A DNA stretch of 64,000 nucleotides from Hybos culiciformis. Its lineage: Eukaryota; Arthropoda; Insecta; Diptera; Hybotidae. The notes beneath the pieces are model-generated. The model saw only the letters and a list, made by a program, of their open reading frames with translations. It searched no databases and was not told where the DNA came from. Of the stretch, positions 47,658 to 59,223 are shown one piece after another. The stretch covers positions 101,975,372-102,039,371 of the forward strand of contig OZ023274.1 in assembly GCA_964007475.1 (NCBI GenBank). Direction: 5' to 3'. Each line of letters starts with the position of its first letter. Within the stretch, counting starts at the first letter, position 1. The translations under genes were made by a program, and so were the position numbers.

Positions 47658-48612
47658 TTAATTATCACAGGGTACTATCATTGGAGCTTTAAATTGACCA
47701 TGACGAACTCCAAATGAATAGGTATGTCCTCTGTCTGGTGAATAATTTTGGATATTAATATTGGGAGTTGCGATCGGTGCAATTGATTTCGGAAGAATTT
47801 GCTTAGTTCTCTGGCCAAGACTGAATACTGGATTTTGATTTTTCACTTTGTTCAAATCGGATCTACCATAAGTTGCTGGACCAGGAGATCTCCATGTTTT
47901 TAGTTCTGGAATTTTTCCTAGCCTAGAAATAGAAAAAATGCAAGTATTAGGAAAAATTAAAACTACTAATATAGCTTGTAGGTATTAAATTAACTTACAA
48001 GCTGAAAGCTGGTACACCCGGCTTAGTAAGTCTTACAGCATACGAATAAGTGTTTGGAGCTGGATTAATATTCTTAATAGAATAATTTATTCGCCTTCCG
48101 AAACCCCATTTTGGAGCTCTCTGACCCTTAAACTCTGGACATATTTCAAGGTGATGTGCTGCTGGTCCAGGACTAACTCTTTTGTCTAAAAATTAAAAAA
48201 AAAAAAAAAAAACCAGAATGTTAAGGGACAATTTTATTATAGGAAAAAAACAAAAAAAAAAATTGGCCCAAAATTATTAACCTATTAATCTTGTTCTTTC
48301 TAAAAATGTAAATCTAGGCGAATTCGGTTTTCCAAATCTGTTAATATGCTCCAATTTGTATCCAGCTGGGCCAGGGCCTATAATTTTTGGATTGAATTCA
48401 GTTCGACGGCCGAATGAATATTGTGGTAAACGGTCTTTACGAAGATCACTTTTATCATAACCAAGAGTGGGCGGCAAATTGTAACCGGCTGGTCCAGGTC
48501 CTTTAAAAAAATAAAAATATTTTATATTATGAAATTAATTTTTTTTACTGAAATAAATTATTAAACAATACATACCAACTGGTTTTATGCTACATTGCAA
48601 TATTTTGGGCAT
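47658..48612 (-). CDS. ODF3-like (SHIPPO-repeat) sperm-tail/ciliary protein
   Basis: Four exons on the minus strand: 48612-48576, 48500-48282, 48185-47999 and 47922-47658. Each boundary is GT-AG (donors GTATGT, GTTAAT, GTAAGT; acceptors TTAAAG, TTTTAG, TTCTAG), and the phases join without a stop to 235 residues, close to the 254 of human ODF3. The protein is built of proline-glycine repeats: PGPAGY appears twice, SPGPAA and SPGPAT once each, plus NPAPNTYSY. Each is followed by a block ending in F or W with SFG, FGRR or SLGQR. These are the SHIPPO (STPGPAY) repeats of ODF3/CIMAP proteins of the sperm axoneme and cilia. The start is the first ATG, inside a 37-nt first coding exon. AATAAA signals lie at 47649-47654 and 47630-47635. 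The exact orthologue within the ODF3 family is not resolved. Confidence 0.9.
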
Positions 48613-48832
48613 TATTTATTGATTTGTTGAATTTAGAATTTTGTTAAATTTAGATTTCTTTTCGAAAAAAAAAGAAAAGGAAAAAGCCGAATTTAAGAGC
48701 CAAAAAATTATTTCCAAATTAATGAAATTGAATTTAGAGTTTGATGTAAAAATGATAAATATTTCTAATCATATTTGATTTGTAGACAAATATTCGAATT
48801 TTCTTTTTAGAAGGATATGCGGTACATGTTAG

Positions 48833-49503
48833 CAGAGCCGTATCTAGAGTTTCCACCACCTATGGCAAACATTGAGAATGGCGCCTACTATCTCAACTAT
48901 TCCACTTAAGCGATCTTGTTTCATTGTTGAACGCAAGTAATTTTAAGTTTACTAAAACTTCTCTCTCCACTAGCCACATTTACTAGAAGTGTTAGTAAAA
49001 TTCGTAAAGAACCATAAATATTTGAAAATGTTTCACACAAATCAAGTGCTACACTTCCCTTTTAAATTTCAAAATGATGGTAAGAGTTTAAAAAAATTTA
49101 AATAATGTATAGATATGTGATTCATATCATCAAACCTATCTGTGAGCTGGATTATTACAAGATCCAATACATTACATACTTAATTTTATGTTATCTTCAT
49201 TTGTAATTGAATGAGATTCATCATCAGCTTTTTCACCAGGTTGTTTTTTATTTAAAGGAGATGAACATATTCCAATTTCTTCACAAATTTGGTTGAAACC
49301 ATAATCTGCGTCACATCTCTTGCTTAAAAACTTTTAAAAGACATGCTAACATTTTTTATGATTTACGTAAATTTACTAGAATTTTGAAATTTTGTATAAA
49401 GCTGTAAGAAATTCTGTTTCGAAAAATGTAAAATGTGTAAGCGCCTTTTTAATTAGGCGCCTATGGCCGGGGCCATGTTTGCCATACCTTAGTTACAGCT
49501 CTG
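48833..49503. mobile_element. hAT-like element with 8-bp duplication and a coding relic
   Basis: The ends are CAGAGCCGTATCTAG and CTTAGTTACAGCTCTG, an imperfect inverted repeat of about 16 bp. Exact 8-bp duplicates CATGTTAG lie at 48825-48832 and 49504-49511. Near each end a GGCGCCTA block and TGCCATA/TATGGCA words repeat in inverse form. The interior holds a minus-strand coding relic (49172-49327). It is 671 bp long, so it is a deleted non-autonomous hAT derivative, inserted about 220 bp upstream of the ODF3-like start codon. Confidence 0.85.
49172..49327 (-). pseudogene. Coding relic inside the hAT-like element
   Basis: A minus-strand frame of about 51 codons inside the element reads LSKRCDADYGFNQICEEIGI, then a Pro/Lys/Glu/Asp-rich tail, ending at TAA (49174-49172). 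Its composition is far from random for this region. It is presumably a leftover of the parent element's protein. I cannot place it within a known transposase. Confidence 0.4.
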
Positions 49504-49511
49504 CATGTTAG

Positions 49512-52500
49512 GATATATATGTATGACCGATTGAAGCTTTGCATTTAGTAATTTATTTTATACAGGGTATTATTGATCTTATAGAATTAATTCAATAACT
49601 AAAGTTGACAAAAATATACATTTTAACTTTTAAATGACATATCTCAGAATTTTACCCCAGTACAGATAAACTTCATAACATAATTAATAGATTTATTTTT
49701 TCGGCATTTGAATAGCCAATTATACAATCATATAATTGTCAAATCTTTTTAAGACAAAGTCCGGAAAACGATTTCTAAAATGTAAGTATGCGGAACAGAA
49801 TTTAAAGAACAAAAATAGAAGGAAAATCTTTATAAAACACTATGAATTGCCTGTTCTTATTGATTTTTAAAGTATATAGTTTGATGAAAATTAATATTAT
49901 TGAGAACGAAATAATAATTTTTTTGTGAAAGAGTAAAAGAATTCTGACAATTTCCACATTTTTGCCGATTTTAAAAGAAGATAACTATAACAAAAATAAT
50001 AAGTCGAAAAATAAAAATAAAAATAGATTATAAAAAAAAAAAAACAAAATAAATAAATAAATTTAAATCGCTTACTGAATTTGAAATCTTATTGCAAATC
50101 TTTTTTATTCTCTGTTTATTTTTTTTTTTATTTTTTATTTATTCAATCGAATTGGAAAAGAAAAAAAAAAATTGGAAAATGGAAAGTATTCAATACGTGA
50201 TTTTTCCTTTAAATTTTTTTTTTTTGATACAAAAGGATAAATAGATTTTTTGTTTTTCAATTTATTATTTTCATTTTGTATAATAGGTGTATATAGCTAA
50301 TCTTTAAATTTGATTTTTATTTAATTTAATAACCACAAAAAAAAAAAAAATCGTGTAAATTTCGAAAAATTGAGATTTGCTTTCAATTGCAAAATATATT
50401 TAATTTTAATGTCAAAAATATAATATATATTATGGCCTCCTTTAGGCGTTGAAACAAGATAAAAAAGTTTCTTATATTTTTTTTAACATTTACATTAATC
50501 TTTTAATTATCACATTAAGCATTTGATTTGCGCTTAAAAAACATCATTGCTCGGAGAAAACAAAACTTGTACATTAAGATAAATCATTTACATAACATAT
50601 TTATATATAAGTACTATATAAATTCATATCTAGACATATAATCAGAATAAAATTAGATAACACATAAAAACATTGAGATAAAAAAAAAAACAAAAAAAAA
50701 AATCAAAATTTATGAATTTTACTCAACTTTATCAAAAGTCAATCAATCATTTTTATAATAATCCTTGATTGTTGTTATGTCCAAAATAAAAAAAAAATAA
50801 AAAATTTATATAATAATTTCTTTTTGTAAATAAAAACATATTTTTCATATTTTTGTCTTCTTTTATATATATTATTTTGAGATAGAAGAAAAAACAAAAT
50901 CTATCTATACCTAAATTTTAACAAAAAAACCACAATAAAAATCGATCAGAAACATTTTCATTTCAAAAAATATGTCAACCATTGATTTAAAATTGATAAA
51001 TAATGTTTTTTTTTTATGATTGTTATTCAAGATTCAAATGCATATGAATTTTTTTTCCTTAAAAAAACAAAATTCTTTTAACTATATTCATACATAAAGC
51101 TTAATTTTTTTTTTGGTTTATAGATCGTTTATTATAAATATATAGGAAATATCTGTCGCTACATACATTTTCCATATAAAATAGCTAAATACTTATGTTT
51201 TTTGGCTATATATAAAGCGTATTGGCGGTCGATATCCTAATGTAGTTGATTGTCTTATAAAATATATTTTCATTCATATAATAATTTTTTTTTTTTAAAA
51301 AACAAATATATATGAAATTATACGACTAACAGATTTAACGCATTTATCAAAATATACTCTCATCCTATTTTATTATTAATATTATTATTTTTAATGAAAC
51401 TTATTTATTAAAACGCCCATTACCGACACATATTATGCATTATGTATGTATGCAGATATATATCAAATGACAAAAAAATCATAAATTTTAAACACCACCG
51501 TTAAAATCATTATGACGTTCAGGATATGCGATGATGGTTACACTTTGTGGTTAGTTTTAAGGGTTTACCATAATAAAAAAAAAACTTTAAATAAAATTGA
51601 GATATTAAGCACATAATTTATTGAAAATATAATTAAAAAAATTTCTCAGTGATTTTTCTTTTTTAAGAGTTATATTATACATAATGTATGATGGCACTGT
51701 AATTATATATTTTATATATATCCAGATAATATATCAAAATAAATTATTATAGTCCATTCGTTGCAAAAAGTCATACTTACCTCTACAAATGAAATTTATT
51801 TATATTTTGTCAAATGAAATTATTATAAATTAGGGTTATTCATAATTCTTTACACAACATACCAACTTAAATGATTTGTTATACATTTTAACTTTAAATA
51901 ATATTATGTGTTGAAAAATTAACTGAGAATTTTTATATATGATAACATAAGTTATACAATTATGCATGTAGGTATATTGTACATGTTAATTTAAAAACAC
52001 ATATTTTTTTCTAAATAAATTTAAAGACATTTTAGGAAGAATTAATTAAGGAACAAATTGTTGAAGATAACATTAAAATTTAGTAAGTTTCTTCAATTGA
52101 CTTGAATTTCTTTAAATGTCATTGAAATTCGTTGAAAATTAGATCTAAGAAATTAAAGAATACTCCCAAGTTTAACCAACACAGTTTTCAGAGACTCATT
52201 CCTCAGAATCTTCTAAAAAATATTCAACTTGAACCGATTTTTGTAGTAATTCTTTAAGAACTATAATTTAAGTTATAATAATACTATTTATATTTATCTA
52301 TATAAAGTTAATTATAAAGATTATATTTTGTATAATTTTTCTGAAAACAAACTTTTCATGAAAATTACTATATGATAAAATAATACATGAAATTTTTTGA
52401 AATGTTGTATACGTACATAAATACCCGATTTTATTGTAAAAATATATAATGTTGTGATATTTCGCTTTATGTAATTATCATTAATTATTTTAATTGATTG

Positions 52501-52996
52501 TAATTGGTGGTGTACGATGGTTATGATTGTGAACAGACTTAAACTGCATTTGACAGCGAAACACTTAATGACAGATTATTTATTTTCGTAATATTTAAAT
52601 ATAGGTATATGTATATAATAGTTATTTTTTTTATTTGCATTATGCGTGAGCAATTTTTAAAGTGATGCAATAATTATTTACCAGTCAACTAACCAAAATA
52701 ATGCACTTGTTTGGAATAGAATTATGTAAACACAAAGAACATAATTATATGTACGTGTATATTCCTATATGTATAAGTATGTATATACTGCTGGAATATA
52801 TATATTTTTTTTTTTGTTAATTACTAAAAATATTTCACTGTGGAAATGGAAAATATTATTGGTTTTACATATAGTATTTTTTGTGAGAATATTATATTTA
52901 TTTCTCTTTTCTCATTTGTATTTAATTTGTAGGAATTTTATAAATTATTGGCGTTTTATTAAAATTTGTTAAAAAATTTGTTGAAGATGTACTAAT
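49512..52996. other. AT-rich intergenic stretch between the two minus-strand genes
   Basis: I see no supportable gene. A 67-codon frame at 52769-52972 is hydrophobic, AT-driven and without motif. Confidence 0.55.
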
Positions 52997-53002
52997 TTTA
53001 TT
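52997..53002 (-). terminator. Polyadenylation signal of the GALNT gene
   Basis: AATAAA on the minus strand, 41 bases after the stop codon, a plausible position for a short 3' untranslated region. Confidence 0.5.
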
Positions 53003-53042
53003 TCAATTTTTCTAATTTCATTAAGTTCGTTTTTGTTGATCA

Positions 53043-54698
53043 TTAATGAGCTTGCCATTTAAATTTTGATTCCATTAACCATTGTTGGCCTTTCGAAAAA
53101 TCGCATGATCTTAGAAGTGGCGTAGTTGGATCTTCAAGAGATGATCGAGTTAAACAATTACCTGCATGTCTAATAGTTTTATCCTCATCGTCATAAACCC
53201 ATTCTTGATTTCCACCCATATTATGACAGCGAACCATATTAACTGGTCCTAATGCACTCGATGCGTCCAGACAAAAATCATTAGACATTATTTGTTGGCG
53301 TTTATTATAAGCAAATACTTGGTTTCCACCTAATCCGTGACAATAACGAATACCTATTTTTTCGCCATATTTTCGATCCATGGTATCTAAACATCTTTGA
53401 GTTTCAGCATTTCGAATCTCTCCTAAATAATAGTAGTCTAATGGCATTATACTTTCGGGATAAATTGTCTCTAAATACCATTTAAAACTCTTACATTTCA
53501 ATCGTTCACGGAGTGCTTTACGTTCACTGACATCACCTGCAGATGCATTCTGTGCCCCTGTACTCATTGCATAATAAAAATCTCTCCATTCATCCAACCA
53601 AACTTCAGCAACACGAGCGGTATTATGTAATATAATTTTAGCAACACCTCCGGGCCATGTATATGGTGAATTGTGTCGATAAACATGTCCAACATGAGAA
53701 CAAGGAATTATTTCTAATGCACCTCCACATTGCCATATCCTAAAAGACATTTCTAAATTTTCTCCGCCCCATATATCCATTCCTTCGTCATATGAACCAA
53801 TGTCATAGAAGTATTGTTTATCAATAGAAAATAATCCACCAGCCATTGTTGGAGTGCGTAATGGTGCTGTCCGATCATTATGTCTTCGTTCCATTTCTCG
53901 TTGGGGAACACGATACCATCTAAAATACAATTTCCAGTTGAAACCGCCCCAAGTTTTATCTGAAGCTGGGACATATTTGAACGTCTCATCGGATATAACA
54001 TCAATAATTGGACACACAACAGTTCGTCTATTCTGTACAATTCTTGCTAATAAAGGTTCTAACCATCCTTCTGTACATTCACAATGAGCATCTAAAAATG
54101 TTATTACTTCACCTTGGACATGCTTGGCACCTAAAAGTCTCGCTCTTATCAGTCCCGAACGTTTTTCAGTTCTTAAAACAAATGTTTTTACTGGCAATGT
54201 TTTAACATAATCTTCTAATTTTTTACCTAAATGATCTCTTTCACTAGCATCATTGACTAATATAATTTCTTTAAGTAATGGACGTGGTGATCGAAGTATG
54301 ACACTCCAAACTGTACGAAGTAATGTTGTCCATGCTTCATTATGAAATACTATGACTATCGACGTTGTTGGCAATTTCGGTGAGTAAAATTTGTTCTTGC
54401 AATTTTCATGTCGAACATCTGTTAATGAACGATTTAATCCTATCATATCACTAGCCAATAAATTAAATTGATTTTCTTTGAATTTTTCTTTCATTAAGTC
54501 TTGCATTTCTGCTGGTATTTTAACAGGTTTTCCCATTTCACCGGGTTTTCCTTGGTTTTCTTTAATCGTAGGTGCTGAAAAATGTACAAATATGACTACA
54601 TCGATTATAAACCATACAATTGAAGTCATTAATACAATACGACATGTTTTTGAACGAAATCTAGTGCGAAGCATTTTTGTCACTTTCATGTTTGACAT
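53043..54698 (-). CDS. GALNT1-like: Polypeptide N-acetylgalactosaminyltransferase, GALNT1/13 class
   Basis: A 551-residue Golgi type II membrane enzyme that transfers GalNAc from UDP-GalNAc to Ser/Thr of proteins, the first step of mucin-type O-glycosylation. A short basic cytoplasmic tail is followed by one membrane segment (about 21-38), a stem with PGEMGKPV (52-59), a GT-A catalytic domain with metal-binding DAH at 203-205, WGGEN at 310-314 and GHVYR near 337-341, and a C-terminal ricin-type lectin domain from about 421. The lectin domain has three repeats marked by CLD, CLD and CLT and by QVF, QEW and [28 protein letters not shown] and similar blocks match vertebrate GALNT1/13 more than other classes. 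In flies the nearest relative is probably Pgant5, from memory. The whole protein is one exon with no stop or frameshift. The start is the first ATG. A second Met follows at position 4. Confidence 0.95.
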   Translation of the reverse strand: MSNMKVTKMLRTRFRSKTCRIVLMTSIVWFIIDVVIFVHFSAPTIKENQGKPGEMGKPVKIPAEMQDLMKEKFKENQFNLLASDMIGLNRSLTDVRHENCKNKFYSPKLPTTSIVIVFHNEAWTTLLRTVWSVILRSPRPLLKEIILVNDASERDHLGKKLEDYVKTLPVKTFVLRTEKRSGLIRARLLGAKHVQGEVITFLDAHCECTEGWLEPLLARIVQNRRTVVCPIIDVISDETFKYVPASDKTWGGFNWKLYFRWYRVPQREMERRHNDRTAPLRTPTMAGGLFSIDKQYFYDIGSYDEGMDIWGGENLEMSFRIWQCGGALEIIPCSHVGHVYRHNSPYTWPGGVAKIILHNTARVAEVWLDEWRDFYYAMSTGAQNASAGDVSERKALRERLKCKSFKWYLETIYPESIMPLDYYYLGEIRNAETQRCLDTMDRKYGEKIGIRYCHGLGGNQVFAYNKRQQIMSNDFCLDASSALGPVNMVRCHNMGGNQEWVYDDEDKTIRHAGNCLTRSSLEDPTTPLLRSCDFSKGQQWLMESKFKWQAH

Positions 54699-57600
54699 TT
54701 TATTAAAATTATAAAATAAACAAAAAAAATATATTTTGTATATTTATTAGAAAAAATCTTTTTTTTTAATATTTTAAAATAAATTCCGACAATGTTGTGT
54801 CAAACAAATAACTTATATTGTAATGGGTTCGCGATTACAATTACAAATATAAAGATATCAGTGATTTGTTCTTAAATTTAAGCAAACTTTTGCATATTCG
54901 ACAAATAAAGGTGTCAAATTTAAATGCGTATAGTTTTTGTTGAATAAATAAGGATGAATTTGTATACATATATTGCAATATTGGAGTTGCAACTTTCAAG
55001 TTTTTATAAATAATGTTTTCACCGAAAAACAAAACTAAAATTTATTACAAAAACTAATCTTCTAAAAAAAATAATATAGACGATATATAACATACATATA
55101 TATAACATACATATATAATATTACAAAACGTAGAATATGAACTACTTACTATACTTACCCACATAATAATTCATGAATTTTATTTTTTTTTTTGGAAAAT
55201 TTGTATTATTTAAATTACATGTCAATTTCAAATTTTGTGCTTTTCAATACAACGTCATTGTGTCAAACTATATAATAATATACGCATTATTATATTATTT
55301 AGATGGAATTTTTGATCCTTTCTAAACTTCCAATAAGAACTAACTCTATATGCAATTTGTTAAAACTTATTATTACTTAATATGAATAATATACAAAAAT
55401 TTTCAGTTACATATTATTATTCTAAATTATATAAATTTTATAAGTAAATATGTAATTTATTATCCAGTTGAAATGAATTAAAATAGTAAATATTAAGAAT
55501 ATATAACTATTTATTTAGAAATACATTATATTTTACAGTATACGATTATTTTATAGAGATATCTACAACTATATGATAATACATATTATGTTATGTTTAT
55601 TTTTTAACCCCATATATTATAAATATGTTTCTATATATTTATTTATTATTATTTATATACATCTATCTGCATATTTTTCAACATAAAATTTATTATTATT
55701 TACTTTAAATTTCAATAATTTGGCTTTATAAAAATAAAACCATTAGATTCTCTTACTTAAATATCATTCATCATATTTGTATATATCATATGAATACATA
55801 TATAATGTATATATAATGTGAAATAAATTGAAATACCTTTTAGGTATTTTAATCAATCATTTTGAACATTAAATATTTAAAACTAATTGTTATTCAATAA
55901 TCAATTTTAAATTGCTTCACAATATAAATTGTTAAAATAATGCAAATGTTGCAATATTTGCAAAAATAATAATAATTTTGTATTATTATGTACACCTACA
56001 TGTTGGTATATGTAGTTTGACTGTTTATTATTAAAAAGTTTAAATATCATGTTTTAAATCTTTCCATAATATCGTTTTATATCCTTTTTTATATCTTTGA
56101 TTTTATATATATTGTATGTATATTGGTCTTTATACATAACATTTACACAATATTATAATGAAATATTTGTTAATAATCAAGTGGAAGCATAAATTCAATA
56201 TATAACAAAGTATCTAGTGAGACATCTACGGTTTATGACCCCACTCGATTAATAATATATTGACTTAGTCACTTAGATTGTATAATTTATTCTTGATACG
56301 AGATTTTTTTTAAAAGTTCCATATACATATTCAGTTATAGAATTATTGACCTAAATTTCATATTGGTTTAATTTAAAAGCTTATAATAGCTCACCCTTTA
56401 AAATTCATTTAATATTAAATTATTCAGCAATCGTTACGCCCTTAATGGCAAATGTTATCTTCCTTAAAAAACACACCCCTGTTATTAATATTATTATTAT
56501 GTAAGTTTTTCGTTTTTAATTTTATCTTTTTCTCAGGTCTTAAAAGTCGCTCATTCGCCGAAAGAAACTTTTTTTGCCCTCAAATTTTTATTTAAAATAA
56601 TTAAATCTAAATAGTATATACTTACATATACCTACTATATTTATATCAACTTTATAGAGTAATGTATGCATATTATATTCTCAAGAATCTTATTTGAATA
56701 GCTAATAATATTTAGAACAAATTTTATGCTGAAAAATACTGTATATATTGAAACATTAGAAACATTGCTCAACATAAAAAACATTAGATTTTCTGTTTTT
56801 TTTTTTAAATAAAAATTAAGATTACCCACTAGGAAAATAGTTGAAAACATTTCTTCCATGTTAATATTTTTAAATATTATTCTGATTATAATTTTTTTTT
56901 TTTTTTATAAGAATTCTTATGAAATCAAAAAGTGTATAAAATTTAGAAAAAAAAAATTCTTTAGTTACAATGTTTTTTCTTTCCTCTCAAAAAAAAGTTC
57001 TATAAGATAATATTTTACTTGAATTACAAATTATTCGCGCATAATACATTTAAATATATTTTTTTTTCTTTTTGCCGAGCATCATCTTTTTTCCGCAGAA
57101 AAGATACATTTTAGTTCAAGTAACCAGAAGATATTATAAGTTTTTAGTCTAGAACTATGTGATAGAAATGATATGTGCGATATAGGTTAACGATATAAGT
57201 AGTATGAGGAAGTTTTCAATATGTTGGCTTATTAGTTTCCAGTAAATCATTTCTGTAACCGAACTGGAAGCCGGTTTTTCTTAATGTAACGAGTTTAATA
57301 TATATTAATTAGGCAATTAAAGAAAATGATACCACTAATACTTATCGGCTATATAATGGATTAAACAAATTGCCTGAAAAATTGTTTCAAGCAGAGAACG
57401 AAAAATATTTTGAAAAATATATTTTTCATCATAAAATATGGGGATTCATTGTGGGAGGTATAAATTCGGTATAAATATAATAGATTTTTTTTTTTCAATA
57501 AAAAAATCATTTTTTTTTTGTATAACTTAAATCGTTACAATTGTGTGTGAATTGTGCCAACATTACACACTATATATACATGGTATTAATATATTATATT

Positions 57601-58454
57601 TCATTCCTTTTGAATTGAATAACAAAATTTATTAGAAATTAATTCAATATTATTCAATTCTCGTGTACAATGTAAAAGGAAAAATGTTTTTTTTTATTCT
57701 TTGACTCATTGACATACTTAGTTTCTGGTTCCTGAAGTTGGTATTGTTGTAAAATGAATAAAATGTTTCAGTTTGGATTCCACATACTGAATTTATATAA
57801 AAATATTAGCGATTATCGAGGCAAAATCTATCCATCGGCTTGAAGTGTTAAATTTTTACATGCTTTTAATGTTTTGTGGATCGAAACTGATCTCAAAGGA
57901 AGGCACAAAAAAAAAATTTGGCTATCTTAATATTTTTATTTTATTTTATTTTTTTTCAAATCTATTTTAATAGACTTATTCTTGAGTCTCTGGTTATTAT
58001 AATATTTCTTTTAAATAATTCAGGTGTAGGCGTTTGACTTGAAGAATAAAAATGTAGACTCATTTTTGTAAAGAATAACAAAAAAGGATATTGTAAATGT
58101 CAATAAAAATTATTAAAAAAAAAAAAAAATGAATTAAATGTTAATAAATATTTATGTCATGTAGAATAGATTCATTAATTTGGGTGCACCACAAGATACA
58201 AACACTATATGCACAAAAAGGCTCTATTTTCCAATATAGGTTCCTTTCTTTCATATTTTGAATATTATTATAAATACAAATAACTCAAACTGGTAAAAAA
58301 TACTTGGCTAATCAATATTTTAATTCGTATTGTACTATCTTTCTCAAAAAACTATGAATAGTTTATCAGTATCATAGAAAGACTGATGTCATTCACAGTT
58401 TTTTTTTGTGAAGAAAATCATGATTGATTTTTGTGGGGAAACCTTGATTGATTC
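54699..58454. other. AT-rich non-coding stretch
   Basis: The region just upstream of the GALNT-like start, rich in A and T, must contain its promoter or 5' intron, but I cannot define either. I see no other supportable gene. Confidence 0.5.
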
Positions 58455-59223
58455 TACACAGAGCAAAAACTACCACTTAAAATAGAAGAAAAGTAATAAG
58501 ATTTCTCTTCCTTTTTTTTCCAAGAAGAACGTCATATCAAAACCATAGAGAAAATCTTGTAAAAATTTTGGCTTGTATTTTACATGATAACGTTATACTA
58601 TTAAGAAGAAATCTTTTTGATTTCAATAAGAATTAGAAAAAAAAAATTTTATTTATTTTTTTTTGTATTTTTTATTTTTATTTTTTTTTAATTTTTTTAA
58701 TTTTATTTTTTTTTAATTTTCTTTTTTTTAATAATTTCGATTTTAATTTTTTATGCCTTGTTCGGCATTCGAACCTCGACATATAGCATTGCAATCAAAC
58801 ACTCTACCACTCAGCTATAGTCTTAAAATTATGGGTGTGTGCAAAATAGAAAATATAAATTATGTATACTGGTGACTTTATAAACAAATAAAAACCTTGC
58901 ATCGTTTTATTATATAAATAAAAATACAAAAATAGTTTCAAAACCTTACATCGTTGTAACCGAAAATCTATTTTTCGATGAGTTTGTCTTTTTAAAACTA
59001 GATAACAATAAGAATATCATTTGTTTCGAAAACAGAATATGATTTTCTATATAAAATTAATATGAAAACCTATTAGAATGTTCTATAAGATTTTCTTCAT
59101 TAAATCAAAAGGATTTCTCTATGGAAATAAAACATTATTTATTAATTTCAATAAGAATTCATGGTAAAATAGCTCAATAAGGCAATCTGATTAATTTTAC
59201 CTAGTACTATTTTTCTCTGTGTA
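58455..59223. mobile_element. Candidate TIR element around a tRNA-like relic
   Basis: TACACAGAG at 58455-58463 and CTCTGTGTA at 59215-59223 are exact inverses, followed inward by AAAAA(C/T)TA-like sequence. The outer TA could be a target duplication. Short inner words recur in both halves: TTTCTCTATGG occurs inverted, and GATTTCAATAAGAATT directly or nearly so. The arms are otherwise poorly matched, so this is a tentative call. Confidence 0.35.
58753..58823 (-). pseudogene. Degenerate tRNA-like sequence (Cys-like)
   Basis: On the minus strand the sequence has an A-box-like TAGCTGAGTGGTAGAG, a TTGCAAT anticodon loop (GCA, cysteine) and a B-box GGTTCGAATGC. The anticodon stem is mismatched on its 3' side and the acceptor stem does not pair, so it is not a working tRNA. 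A tRNA pseudogene or SINE head is likely. Confidence 0.6.

Noticed and set aside
53753..54714. Several frames of 65-95 codons on both strands over the GALNT-like gene
   Set aside because: All are alternative-frame or antisense shadows of the intact 551-codon gene.
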